DNA from: Turnera subulata
Taxonomy: Eukaryota > Streptophyta > Magnoliopsida > Malpighiales > Passifloraceae
DNA: 64,000 nucleotides
Assembly (NCBI GenBank): GCA_028386065.3
Contig: JAKUCV010004280.1
Coordinates: forward strand, 19,522-83,521
Direction: 5' to 3'
Part shown: one piece after another, positions 12,060-23,473 of the stretch
Position numbering within the stretch: the stretch's first letter is position 1
Layout of the letters: each line of letters starts with the position of its first letter
The notes under the pieces: model-generated
Databases searched by the model: none
Told to the model about the DNA's origin: nothing
The model's input: the letters and a program-made list of their open reading frames with translations, nothing else
Program-made: the position numbers and the translations under genes

Positions 12060-12075
12060 ATTGGTAGCGGAGCCT
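12060..12075 (+). other. Primer-binding site of C1
   Basis: The sequence right after the 5' LTR reads ATTGGTAGCGGAGCC. It resembles the TGGTATCAGAGC site for initiator tRNA-Met used by plant copia elements, with a few changes. The second C copy has ATTGGTAGCAGAGCC at 23418, closer to the standard form. Confidence 0.65.
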
Positions 12076-12115
12076 AACTCTCTGAAAGACTCAATCGTTT
12101 GAGAGGTAAATTTCC

Positions 12116-13542
12116 ATGGCTTGTTCAACTTATTTGTGTGCAGGAATCACTGAAGGGCAATCCATTACCCTGGCACCATTCTTCAACGGAACAGATTATA
12201 CATATTGGAAGGAAAGGATGAAAGTTTTCATCCAAGCCAATGACTTTGCAGCTTGGCTAACGATAAAGAATGGTATTCAAATTCCATCAAGGACGAAAGT
12301 GGAGTACAACGTAGATGACATCCAAAGAATCGAAAACAACTCCAGGGCGATATACATGCTTCAAAGTGCGGTCAATCCGAATGACTATCAGATAATCTCG
12401 CACTGCGCAACAGCCAAGGAGATGTGGAACATGTTGGAAATCATCTATGAAGAAACCAACAGTAAGCAAGATGGGACTGTCAACCTTTGTTGCATGGCAA
12501 AGAAAGAATCTCCAGAAGAGGTAAGTACTTCCTATTCGAATGATGATTACACATTTGAAGAGTTGCAAAATGCATTTAGTGAATTGTATAGTAAATTCAT
12601 TCTGTCTCAAGTGTTAATAAGAACTTAAAGAAACAGAACAAGACCTTAGAAAATAATGTAGAATCATTATCACATGATAATGATAAGTTATCAAGTGAAT
12701 TTGATAAGCTTGGAAAGGATAATGAGAAATTATCAAATGATAAGGATGAGTTATTAGGCAAAATTGATAAGCTTGAAAAAGAAAAGCATGCCCTTAATAT
12801 GTCTTGTAATGAACTTAATGAGAAGATATCCTCATATGCATGTTCTTGTGTTGAATTGGGAAAAGAGAATGAATCTCTTAAGCATCAAGTTGATGATTTA
12901 AAAAACACATTAGAGAAATTTACTAATGGTAGAGATAGTCTTAATCTTCTTCTAGGACAACAAAGAAGTCCAACACAAAAAGAAGGATTAGGTGCATCTA
13001 ATGTGTCAAATGATGTCAAACCTACTGTGCTCAATGCTAAGACACATAAACATGGTGCTTCATCTTCTACTTATCATACTAGATCACATGTTCATGACAC
13101 AAGATCATGCACTCATCATAGAAGGTCATATGCTCAAAATGCCAAACCAAATGCAAGTAGTGGAAAAGTACACTATGCTAAATTGTATGCCTACAACGTT
13201 AGATCAAATGCTAATGATGGAAGACCACATATACACAGTGCCAAAAATGAAGGTTCTTATTTTACTAAACCTAGGAAACATATGACTCAATTTAGGAAAA
13301 ACAAGATTATACCTAGGGAAGACAAGTATAATAGATTGCATGAACATAGGCAATATGGTACCTATAACCAACCTAGAAGGATGCACAATCCAAATGTAAT
13401 TTGCCATTATTGCAATAGAATAGGACACAATGCTCCTGTTTGCTTTACTAGGCATAGGCATAGGGCTCAAGAAGAAGCTCATCACTACTATGTTCTTAAT
13501 CCTCAAGGACCTAAAAAGATTTGGGTACCAAAAACCCATTGA
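12116..13542 (+). pseudogene. Copia gag of C1, frameshifted
   Basis: The start ATG at 12116 opens a gag N-terminal domain (DUF4219/UBN2-like, with FFNGTDYTYWKERMKVF). A small indel near 12600, relative to the C3 copy, shifts the frame. The second part (to 13542) holds Asn/Lys-rich coiled-coil sequence, a His/Arg/Ser-rich repetitive stretch (13060-13250) and a CX2CX4HX4C zinc knuckle (CHYCNRIGHNAPVC). The knuckle is the nucleocapsid-type RNA-binding site. The length and layout fit Sirevirus gag. One frameshift makes this copy defective. Confidence 0.85.
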
Positions 13543-13548
13543 TTTGTT

Positions 13549-13800
13549 TTGCAGGTATGCTTGAAGGCATCAAGTGTACTTTGGTACCTTGATTGCGGAT
13601 GCTCCAAGCAAATGACCAAAGAAGCATCCAAATTCTTGAATATGGCCACACCCGTTCAATTTCGGCAGAAATGCAAGGATCGGAAAATGATGTTCTGTAC
13701 CCCTCACCAAGACCAAGAGAAAGGGGGAATAAGGCTTGCTGAAGAAGTAACATAATGAGGAAGAAGCTACTGATGAAGATAATGACAATGATGGAAACTA
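13549..13800 (+). pseudogene. Protease stub joined to a pol-less tail
   Basis: A protease start (WYLDCGCSKQMT, where active proteases have DSG or DTG) is followed after about 40 residues by an unrelated short acidic tail, instead of integrase and RT. The second C copy has the same join at 24825-25075. The deletion therefore predates the spread of both copies. Confidence 0.8.
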
Positions 13801-13881
13801 GGAGCCATCTTTCTAAACCCTTATCCTTGTTATTCTTTATGCTTTGTTTTCCATAAAATACTTTGCCATATGCATGAACTT

Positions 13882-14111
13882 AGGGGGAAGTATAAGTCAT
13901 ACCTTAAGGGGGAAGAATACATATATGTATCATCATTTCTTTTTGCTAATGACAAAAGGGGGAAGATAAGAAGAAGTATATGCACTAAGTTAGGGGGAAT
14001 TAACCTCACTTAGTTAGGGGGAATCATAAGTTGAAAAAAATAGGGGGAACCATCCTTATGATATTTTGGCATATACTTCTATGTGTTTGTCATTATCAAA
14101 AAGGGGGAAAT
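13882..14111 (+). repeat. Multiple polypurine tracts before the C1 3' LTR
   Basis: Seven AGGGGGAA-type tracts precede the LTR, near 13882, 13908, 13956, 13992, 14016, 14042 and 14101. The last abuts the LTR and is the likely plus-strand primer. Multiplied polypurine tracts are reported for Sireviruses. Confidence 0.8.
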
Positions 14112-15569
14112 TGTTAGAACTAATGCCTCCAAGCTTTCTTTCAGGTTTTGATATTGACAAACACATTCTAAATGACCACATGCAATGTCAAGCAAAAAGA
14201 AATAAATCAAGAACAACTTGTTCAAGTATTGAAGTCAAGAATTGAAGTAACAAGCAAGAAGAGCAAGGAGTGTTAGGAACCTATTTTGTACAAGGTAAAT
14301 ACTCAACTTCTCCTAGACATTGGCTCAAACCAGAAATTGTTTTCCTCATGCATCTTCATAAATCATGTAAGTCATAAAACTGGTTTTTGAGTCCTAAACA
14401 TCGATGTTCTTTTGTCCAACATCGATGTTATTTCATTCAACAAAATCAAGAAAATTGTCGTAGCTATAAAACATCGATGTTGTGTCCAAAACATCGATGT
14501 TGTGCCGTAAAACATCGATGTTCTGAGTACAACATCGATGTTGCATCAAGTCGATTTTTAATCTTTTTGGCAGTAGCTCTAAAACATCGATGTTGTATTA
14601 TAAAACATCGATGTTCTTGTGACCGTTGGACAAAACATCGATGTTTACAATCCAACATCGATGTTCATGTAAATTGTCTTTGAAATATATTTTTGCGAAG
14701 CATAAAAACATCGATGTTGGCTTTTAAAACATCGATGTTGTCTATGAAAACATCGATGTTCTAATAGCCGTTGGCTCAATTATTCAAATCCAACGGACAA
14801 ACATCGATTTTGTGTTCCAAAACATCGATGTTGTGCCATTGTGGTCATAACACTTTTCCAACCAAGCATGCTATCTTTTCTAAAAGTGTTCAGAACTGTC
14901 CCTAACGTTAACACATGATTTTGAGCTTATAAACATAGCATTTAGGTCTCTGAAAAGAGGCCAATCAACTCTCCATTCATTTACCGTTCATTGATACATA
15001 TTCATTCAAGTTTTATGAGCCAATATCTTTGAGTTTTTGAGAGTTGCCTTATTAGTGCTTATTTGTCTTACTCATATCCACTCTTTAAGAGAGTATTAGT
15101 TTGAGTGTTTTTAGAGTGTTGTTCATACACTTTAAGGGAGGATTGTTCCCTTGAGAGAAGTCTTAAGGTGTGGTATCCTTAAGCAAGAGAGTAGGATTCT
15201 TGTGATTAGAAATCCTAAGAAGTCTTAAGGTGTGATATCCTTAAGCAAGTGTAGGATTCTTGAGATTAGAATTCCTAGGAAAGTCTTGACGTGAGGTATC
15301 TTCAAGCAAGTGTGTTGAGGTTCATGTGACTTGAACTCTCAGGTTGTAAACGGTTTGTTAAGCACCCGTAAGCTTAACACTAGATAGTGAAATCTTCAAG
15401 TGAGACTTGAAGGGCTGGATTAGCCACACTAGTAGAGTGTGTGTGAACCAGGATAAGTTGCTTATGTCCTTCATCTTCTTTCAACTCTGCATTTCATTTC
15501 CTGCAAAGTTTTTAATTCTTGGTCATAAGCTATTCACCCCCCCTCTAGCTTAAGTCTATTGTTGTAACA
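14112..15569 (+). repeat. 3' LTR of C1
   Basis: This 1,458-bp LTR carries fifteen palindrome copies between 14397 and 14832 (fourteen perfect, one AACATCGATTTT at 14800-14811) and a TATA box at 14928-14933. One site differs in placement from the 5' LTR: a copy at 14749-14760 replaces the one at 11237-11248, so the array has changed after insertion or by conversion. Confidence 0.9.
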
Positions 15570-15574
15570 GGGTG

Positions 15575-15714
15575 AAAGACCTCAACCGAACCAGGTATGT
15601 AAAAATTGTTATTCGGTTTAGCTACCCTTCACTTGGATCCTCCATGTGTATCCGGTTTTCCGCTATGCATATTTGTTGCTTTTGATTGTCTATTGCATGA
15701 CCCGGATACTTACG
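15575..15714 (+). mobile_element. 3' LTR of copia D1, right part
   Basis: Sequence GAAAGACC...CCGGATACTTACG completes the D1 LTR after the C1 insertion and its GGGTG duplicate (15570-15574). It aligns with the ends of the D LTRs at 28435 and 31462. The total D1 LTR is about 1.54 kb. Confidence 0.75.
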
Positions 15715-16981
15715 TAGATATGGTTTGACCAGCTGCCATATCCATCTTTCCATCCAGAGATGTGGTTTTGCCAACAACCAGATCTCTCACTCTTTGCGTA
15801 TCATCTTCAAGCTGTTTTAGTTCAGCAACGTACTTTTCTTTCTCAACTAGAGCAATATTCACATCCTCTACATCTTCTGATAATACACCATCATTCACCG
15901 ACTCTACTGGTCTCAAAACTTCTAAAAAAATTCCCTGGTGATTTTCTCATTAAATTTTTTATATCTTTTTATTTTGCTTGAAGTAACAAAATTTACTTCT
16001 TAAATAGTAGGACTAGTAGAAAGGATTCTATACGAACCCTGTAAGTTCTTTACTGCCCACTCCTCTACTTCATATAACAGTTTTATAGCAAGATTTTTCA
16101 CTTTAAGTGAAACAACATTCTTTTTAACATACTTAGGGTCATAAAGCCTTTCTAAAGCTAACCTAGCAGCATTCGAAACAGTGGATTGAGATTTTGGAAT
16201 ACTACTCGGATTTTTCAATTTTGTTGCTTCGGACTTCTTCATCTCCTTGCCCTTCTCAATTTTGACCTTCATCAGTTCATCTGCTCTCAACTTCTTGAAA
16301 CCTTCGGAAGTAAACTTCATCAGTGATGTTTTGCTTGTGTTGGTGGCTTTCTCTTTTATTTTAGTTGATTGTATTCGAACATGTGTTTTTGTAGAGAAGA
16401 CAGATTTTGGTCGTTGTAAGGATGTTCCCTGGTTTGATTTGGTCGATTTGGGTGATTTTGTGGTGTCGGCTTCATTAGCAGACTCCATCTCGATACTTTA
16501 GGTATAAAGTGTTTATGGTTTCTATGTTTGATTCGAGAGAACTCTAGAGAGAGATAAACTCGGGTGTGTGGGGAAGAGATAATGTAGGAAAGAGAGTGTG
16601 TATCAGTCACGGAATATAGTAAGCAGTTTCTTGCAATAACTCCCCCACTTTTTTTGTTTCCTCTAACGTATATGGGAAGCATAAAAAGGTAACTGCCTTT
16701 TTCAGAACACAACTGCCTTTTCTTCTGATTTCTGGATAATAGCTGTTGGCTACAATAGATATGGTTTTTCCTAAAAACCATATTTCCTCAGTATCAGCTT
16801 GTAAATGGTTTCTTATGAAACTAAATCTTCCCAAACTTCCTTTTAGCTTCTCTGATGATTCAAACACCTTCTGAAATTGACCTCAATAGAATGAATGCAT
16901 AATTTTTGTGTGCTAGTGTTGTGAGTGCGATAACCTAATATGATGTGTGAACATTTATGTATATATATTGTTTTTGCAGCA
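15715..16981 (-). other. Unassigned segment with two minus-strand open frames
   Basis: This stretch matches no other part of the window. On the minus strand, a frame of 162 codons starts at 16488 (MESANEADTTKSPKS), is Lys/Ser/Thr-rich, and ends at 16000. A second frame (15916-15710) is acidic and looks coiled-coil (EKEKYVAELKQLEDD). They could be two exons of a host gene fragment or part of an unrecognised element. I do not recognise the product. Nothing is visible upstream (16500-16981) except short frames without support. Confidence 0.3.
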
Positions 16982-19900
16982 TGTAATGCCCCAATTTTTT
17001 TCATAATTAATTTATAGCATTTATGGAATTTTATTTCCAAATTTAACCTCAAAGGGGTTAAATTTCTTTGATTTACTTCTCTTCTATCTTGGAGTTTTCC
17101 AAAACCGAGGTTCCGTTTCGAATCGTTTCGAGTTCGGGGGATGAAGAAGTGCTTTAGATGTAGTTTTACTGAAACTACGTCGTTTTGAGGGGTCAATGGT
17201 AAAAAAAAAAAGTTAGCATTGACTGGCGAGGGTTGACCGTACCTTAGTCCGAAACGACGTCGTTTCGGAACTGAGCCGGCCCAACCCTAGAAACTTTTCC
17301 CTTCTCTTTCTTCTTTTCCTCTTTTCTTTTCTGCTCTTTCCTTTCTTCTCTTCTCCACACCCGACAGTGTCCCCTGCCCCTTTTTTCTCTCTTTCTCTCT
17401 CTCGTATGCTCTCAAGCCGCCGCCACCACCCTTTCTTCATCTTCTCCTCTGTGTTGAGCAACCGTTGGACGCTCTCAAGCCGTCGTCGTCTTTGCTGCAT
17501 CATGGAGAGGAGGGACTTTGGAGGCTTGGTGCGCCTGCGCAGAAACATCGAGGATGGAGCTCGAGTTGCCGCTATTGAATACACAGGTAGGCCGCCCTCT
17601 ACCCCTTTTCTCTTTCCCTTCCCTCGGTTTATTTCGGTGACGAGGTGAGTGGTTATTCTAATAGAATTTTTTGTGTATTTGTCGCTATGTTTGGGTTTTG
17701 CAGCGGATCGGGTGCGTGTTGGTTCTTATTGTTGCTTGTGGCTCGGTGGTGGGTGTTTGTGTCGGTTGGTGTGTATCGGCAGTGGTTCTGACTGGTAGTG
17801 CACAGGTTGTTGTTTGTGTTTGCATCCATGAGGACGAGTACGAGTTCTGTGATTTCTGGTAAGGATCCAGACATCCTTTCTCCTCGTTTGGATTCGTTTG
17901 TGTTTTGTTAATTATGGGTTTAGTGTTGTGAATGTTGTGTTGTGGTTCTGTCTTGACAGTGTTGGTGGTTGCTTGTATGGATTGTTATGCTGTTTCTTCA
18001 ATCTCGGGGTTGTTGTTTCGGCGGGGCTGACCGGAATCCGGCGAGCGAGTTGTTGATTTCGGCAAGGTAGAATACCTCTTGAATTTTGATGGTAAATTTC
18101 CAGATGTAGTATTGTGATTTACTTCTGTACACGGCATGTATTAATATTTCCGGATTGGGTTATGTACTAAATTGTGTATAGTGGAAACCGAGAGGGTTGA
18201 GTGAGTAGCACATGGACGGTTCTCTAATGCTGGTAGAACTTCTAGGACGGTAACTTGGGCTCGGGTAAAATTCTTAAATGGGAGTTAGACTAAATTGGAC
18301 CTTGGCCCAGTAATAAAATGTTATGACCATTATAACATATGGACTTATTATAAGTGGACTCAAATCCCAAGGACATCTAAGGTTTATAGTGGGCTTAATG
18401 GCATGGGATTTAGGGCCGAGATGGTTGTGAGTCAAGTAATGGATTGGTGGTATGGGCTTTAAGCTCGGGATTAAGATTTTGGACTATGTGGGCTTGAGCC
18501 TGTGAACTATAGGCCCGTGACTTGGAGATATGGTTTTGGTCAGTGGAGATGGACTAGTTGGGCCTTTACTCACGGTTCCATTGCACAAGCATGCATTTAT
18601 CATGTCCTATGTTTGCTATATATGTGACCCCGTTGTGTTATAACATAGGATTTGTTGAGGCAAGACAGTGTACCGGATTTTCCAAGGCAATTTCTGTAGC
18701 CCAGGTGAGGACATATAAACCTTGATATGCTTTACTGCCTGCAGTACTCAGGTTGATAGGCTTGGCATACAGTCTGGTATATGGCTTCATGCTACAAGTA
18801 TCTTATGCCTGTTTTAGCTTGTCGTGATTCATGCTTTGGCTGTGTGGGGTGCCTCATTGTGTATATATATTCTTGATGCGCTATTATTTGTTTTGAGCTG
18901 ACAATGCCATGTTAATTATTATGAACTGGTAATGCCATGTTAATTGTTATGGGTTGACAATGCCATGTTAATCCTCTATGAGCTGAATTGCCATGTTTTT
19001 TATATGTGCTGGTTGCAATATCATGTATATTTTGAGCCATAGGTTCTGTTCAAGGAAAAACTATGTAATGGTATACAACCTATATACAAACATAAGAAAC
19101 ACTTACCCAAACTTCATAATTGGTAACATAACGTACCTGGATAATAGAGATTCTACTGTGGGGCTGTTCACCGGTAGCACCGAGTGTGAGAGTGGGTACC
19201 CCTCGGGAATTTTTATGGATAAAAACAGAGAGTTTTCGAGACGGTTCCTAGGGGATTAGATGGATGCACCCCTTGGTTAGTTTAGTACCTGATATTGGTA
19301 TGTACTGAGAGCATCCCTTAGAGAGGCGCCGCCATGGGGAAGGTGGGTGTACCCCTTGGTTTTTTTATACCTGGTCTTGGTATGTACTGAGTGCACCCCT
19401 CAGAGAACCGTCGGCCACTTGAGGTATTTCAGTGGTTAGTTTTGTTTCGGATCTTACCCCTTCCGATGAGATAGTATTTTTGGGTTGAGCCCTGGATTGA
19501 TCAGTCGCTACCGTGCCGGACGCACACAGTAGAGGGCCCTAATAAAATATTCAAAGTTAATAATTGATAATCTATCACTTCAATATGATGCTTGAGCTAA
19601 GTGTGGGGTTAAAGTCTGATGTTGACTTTGTTTTGTGCACTGTGGTTGTTATTACCAGGTATTGATGTACTCGAGGTTGATTTGTACTAGTATATTCTGG
19701 TTTATTTGTTTGTGGTAAGACAGTGGTTGGTCTCACCCCCTCATAATTTTTACACAGGTTAACCGATCGTGGATCACGGATGCATTCAGGTAACTGTGCC
19801 TACTTTCCTTCGGGGATGGATCCATAGGTTGACACTCCATATGTTTGTATTTGTCATTTGACTCGTTATTGGTTTCCACTGCATAACTTGTCGAGAAGCT

Positions 19901-20137
19901 GTTTTCTCATATTTGGATTGAACAATTGTTATTCCAGTTGGTTTGCCGGTGTTAACTTGGCTTGTTGAGCCTGATGAGTTGTTGAGTCATTTAGTATCCC
20001 GATGTTCATTTTGGTACTGTGTAATACTGATGAGTTAATTTACTCGGAGGTTTTTGTCAACCCTGGACTCAAGGGCATTTTGGTGTTTTTAATATTTTAT
20101 ATGTTTTGTATATTTTTTCATGGGATGCGGTCGTTTT
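16982..20137 (+). mobile_element. 5' LTR of a family A element
   Basis: The LTR starts TGTAATGCCCC and ends near TCGTTTTA, about 3.16 kb. It shares the ordered blocks of the copy at 525: the TTGACC/GTCGTTT block (17220-17270), a CT-rich tract, the 18695-18750 block, the 19150-19400 segment with repeated TGGTTAGTTTAGTACCTG blocks, and the hairpin near 19716. It is followed by TTGGTAGCGGAGC (20141-20153), a primer-binding site like that of initiator tRNA-Met. Interior minus-strand frames are low complexity. Confidence 0.7.
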
Positions 20138-20140
20138 AGC

Positions 20141-20987
20141 TTGGTAGCGGAGCAAGCATTAGGTCTTTTGGGTTTTCAAACAAGTGTCTGTTGTGATTTG
20201 TTTGTGCATAAACCTGTTCCAAGTTTTGTGTCATTTTCAAAACTGCTTTTGAGAAGTTGCATTCATATAGGTGTCGATATGGATACGATAGGCTAGTACC
20301 TCTATGCTATGGGTCGAAATGACCCGAAAATGAATTTTTTCGACCTTGGTTGTTGATGTCGATTTAAGTGGTGCATCCACTGGTTATTAGAGTCTAGGTA
20401 AACCTTTAAGCTTTGGCTCGCAATTCTTTTCAGAGTAACATTGGATTGGACCATCTATGGCCTTGAAAGACTTGCTAGTATCTCGTGTGGATTGACCGAC
20501 ATTGTCAATGAATATCTGTGTTGTCGGCAATTGCGCTTTCACTTTATGTTCTTAGGGTCTATTTGAGATGTTTTCCATGCACCATGTGAAGTTAGTTTTC
20601 TCAGCGGGAGGGAGTCATCGTTCTTCGTGCCTAAATGTCGAGTGATGTATCGTTGCAACGTTATCTATTCATTTTGAACAATTAAAGTCTATTGTTGATG
20701 AGTAGTACTACCCGATTTCGGTAGCGGTGATAGCATGCTTTGTGGTGGTGTATCATTCAGTTTGAAGATCGGAATGAAAGATGTTATATGTTGCTGCTAT
20801 AACCATTGTGGTTGTTATCTTGAAAAGGATGTTATCAAAGCTGTTGAGACTTTTAGCGATCTTGTTGTTGATCTGGTTTGTCGAGGTGTGTCTACAGAGT
20901 TGTGGATTGGTTTCCATTGATCTTACTGTGATGGATTTGGATGAGTTTGATGTGATTCTGGGTATGGATTGGTTGTCTAGCACCAAC
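20141..20987 (+). pseudogene. Gag-pro remnant of a family A element
   Basis: Only the end of a Ty3/gypsy aspartic protease is recognisable: DLDEFDVILGMDWLS at about 20935-20978, the conserved RVP_2 C-terminal motif. The upstream DTGA/DSGA active-site box is not visible in any frame, and gag is missing or decayed. The fragment stops abruptly at an LTR start (20988), so a second A element or its LTR inserted in the protease. Confidence 0.65.
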
Positions 20988-21124
20988 TGTAACGCCCCGA
21001 ATTTTTATAATTTGATTTCTATGGAATTTTTGGAATTTTTAAAATTTTATTTCCAATTTTACCCTTGCAGAATTTTTGGGTATTTATTTCCTTGGTAATA
21101 TTATTATTATTGTTATTATTATTA

Positions 21125-21155
<31 letters not shown>

Positions 21156-22675
21156 CTTTTGTGTGGAAATTAATCTGTATTCAGGATTAATTTGGGAAAG
21201 TTTCAATGTTATTTGTACTTGTGTTTAAAGCAAAAGGCTTGGAGTAGTTTTAATCAAAACTACGTCATTTAGGGGAGGTTATAACATAAAACACATATAA
21301 GTATGCGTTTTGACCAGGGGAGTATGGCGTGTTGACCTGGGGAGTTAAAAAGTTGAAATGACGTCGTTTTGCTAACCAAAACGACACCGTTTTGGATGCA
21401 AGCTGAATCCTAGGGTTACCCTATATATAAAAACTTCTTTTTCTCATGCTCTCTCTCCATTCTTTTCTTCTCCAGTCATTAATCGCCGCCCCCACTAAAG
21501 TACACCATTGTCATCCTCTTCCCTTCCCTATTGTTTGTGACTTTATACATCTTTTTATGTCTGTATGCATGAGCTTGTTGGATTGGTTTGTTTGAGTTGC
21601 ATGCTTGTTTGCTAACATGTTGTGATCCGTATTGTGTGCCTAAATGTACTATTTGCTTGTGAGCATGATATTTGGATTGTTATGGAATATAACAGGTGGA
21701 GTGATTTTGGGTGTTTTGTGTGATGTATTGTGGGTCGGAGACCCGGTTATTTGTTTTAGTTGACTTATCACACAATCCTGTTAAATCACAACTAATGGCA
21801 CACATAAACTCATAATTTATGAATAAAGATAATGTACAGTAGAAGTTAGATTACTGTGTGCTGATGACCGGTTGTTTCGAGCGGGAAGTGATACCCCTCG
21901 GGTTTGCATGCGGGTTAGCATGTGGTATACGGATTTGCATATGGGTCTGTGATGACCGATTCTACCTCCCTCCTTCTACCTCCCCCTTTCTACCTCCCTC
22001 TTTCTCTCTGTCTCTCTCTCTCTATGGATATGTTGGGCTTCGTGCCTGGTTTATTTGGGCTTCGTGCCTGGTTGTCTCATGAGACAGGACCGAGCTCGAC
22101 GCACACAGTAGGGGGCCCTGAATCATAAATCATAATAAGAAAACTTAACACACAACAGATGGAGAATAATGAACTGTTTGTTTGAATGACTTGGCACGTT
22201 AGTATTGGTTGTTGTATGTTTGCATACTTGTCTTGTTGCTCTTCTTTCCTTTCGAACTTGATCTGCACACCTTCATAATTAGAAGTATATTGCTCACTGA
22301 GTAGGCGACTCACATAATCGCCAACGTTGTTTTTCAGACTTTAGTTAGCGTGCAGTCACTTTCTACCCTTCCAGAGTACGGACGAGGTTATCTCAGCAGG
22401 TAGTTGTGCTTCTTCTCCGGGTTGGATCCATAGAGCTGATCTGCATCACATTTTCTTTATTTTTTCTTCATTTATCATTATCTTCCGCTGCACTGGATTT
22501 TGATGAGATGTCATTCTGATTTTGTCTACTTTGTCGGCGGGTTGCTGGGATATGGTTTTTGATAATGTATCGGCAGTATGCTCGGGTTGACGCATGGCTT
22601 GTTAAGCCGGTTTGATTTTATTCTTTATGACATCTCGTTTTATTAAGAATTTTGGATATTGTTGATATTGGATTT
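20988..22675 (+). mobile_element. Truncated LTR of another family A element
   Basis: The start TGTAACGCCCCGAATTTTTAT follows the protease stub. Shared blocks include the TTGACC/GTCGTTT box (21305-21390), a TATA-like TATATATAAA near 21422, the 21855-21900 segment, the CT-rich run at 21965-22020 and the GACGCACACAGTA block near 22100. It is cut at 22675, where C sequence begins in mid-LTR. Confidence 0.7.
21098..21156. repeat. TTA trinucleotide microsatellite
   Basis: About 59 bp of (TTA)n with two or three TTG interruptions lie inside the A LTR. This is absent from the other A copies in the window. Confidence 0.9.
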
Positions 22676-23473
22676 CGATGTTGTGCCGTTGTGGTCATAA
22701 CACTTTTCCAACCAAGCATGCTATCTTTTCTAAAAGTGTTCAGAACTTGTCCCTAACGTTAACACATGATTTTGAGCTTATAAATAGAGCAGTTAGGTCT
22801 CTGAAAACAAGCTAATCAACTCTCCATTAATTTACCATTCATTGATACACATTCATTCAAGTTTTATGAGCCAATATCTTTGAGATTTTGAGAGTTGCCT
22901 TATTAGTGCTTATCTGTCTTACTCATATCCACTCTTTAAGAGAGTATTAGTTTGAGTGTTTTTATAGTGTTGTTCATACACTTTAAGGGAGAATTGTTCC
23001 CTTGAGAGAAGTTTTAAGGTGTGGTATCCTTAAGCAAGAGAGTAGGATTCTTGTGATTAGAAGTCCTAAGAAGTCTTAAGGTGTGGTATCCTTAAGCAAG
23101 TGTAGGATTCTTGAGATTAGAATTCCTAGGAAAGTCTTGAAGTGAGGTATCTTCAAGCAAGTGTGTTGAGGTTCATGTGACTTGAACTCTCAGGTTGTAA
23201 ACGGTTTGTTAAGCACCCGTAAGCTTAACACTAGATAGTGAAATCTTCAAGTGAGACTTGAAGGGCTGGATTAGCCACACTAGTAGAGTGTGTGTGAACA
23301 GGATAAATTGCTTGTGTCCTTCATCTGTTTTAATTCCGCACTTATTTCCTGCTTATTTTGTTTTTATTCGATTATCGCTATTTACCCCCCCTCTAGCGAA
23401 GGGCTATTGTACTAACAATTGGTAGCAGAGCCTAACTCTCTGAAAGACTTAACAGTTTGAGAGGTAAATTTCC

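Larger units (their letters stand above)
10600..15569 (+). mobile_element. Complete non-autonomous Sirevirus-like copia element, C1
   Basis: The element is 4,970 bp. It starts TGTTAGAAC, ends GTAACA and is flanked by GGGTG on both sides (10595-10599 and 15570-15574). It has two LTRs of 1,460 and 1,458 bp, a primer-binding site, a gag region with a zinc knuckle, a protease stub and repeated polypurine tracts. Integrase, RT and RNase H are absent. Palindromes in the LTR and multiple polypurine tracts are described features of Sireviruses. Its movement would depend on enzymes from another element. Confidence 0.9.
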
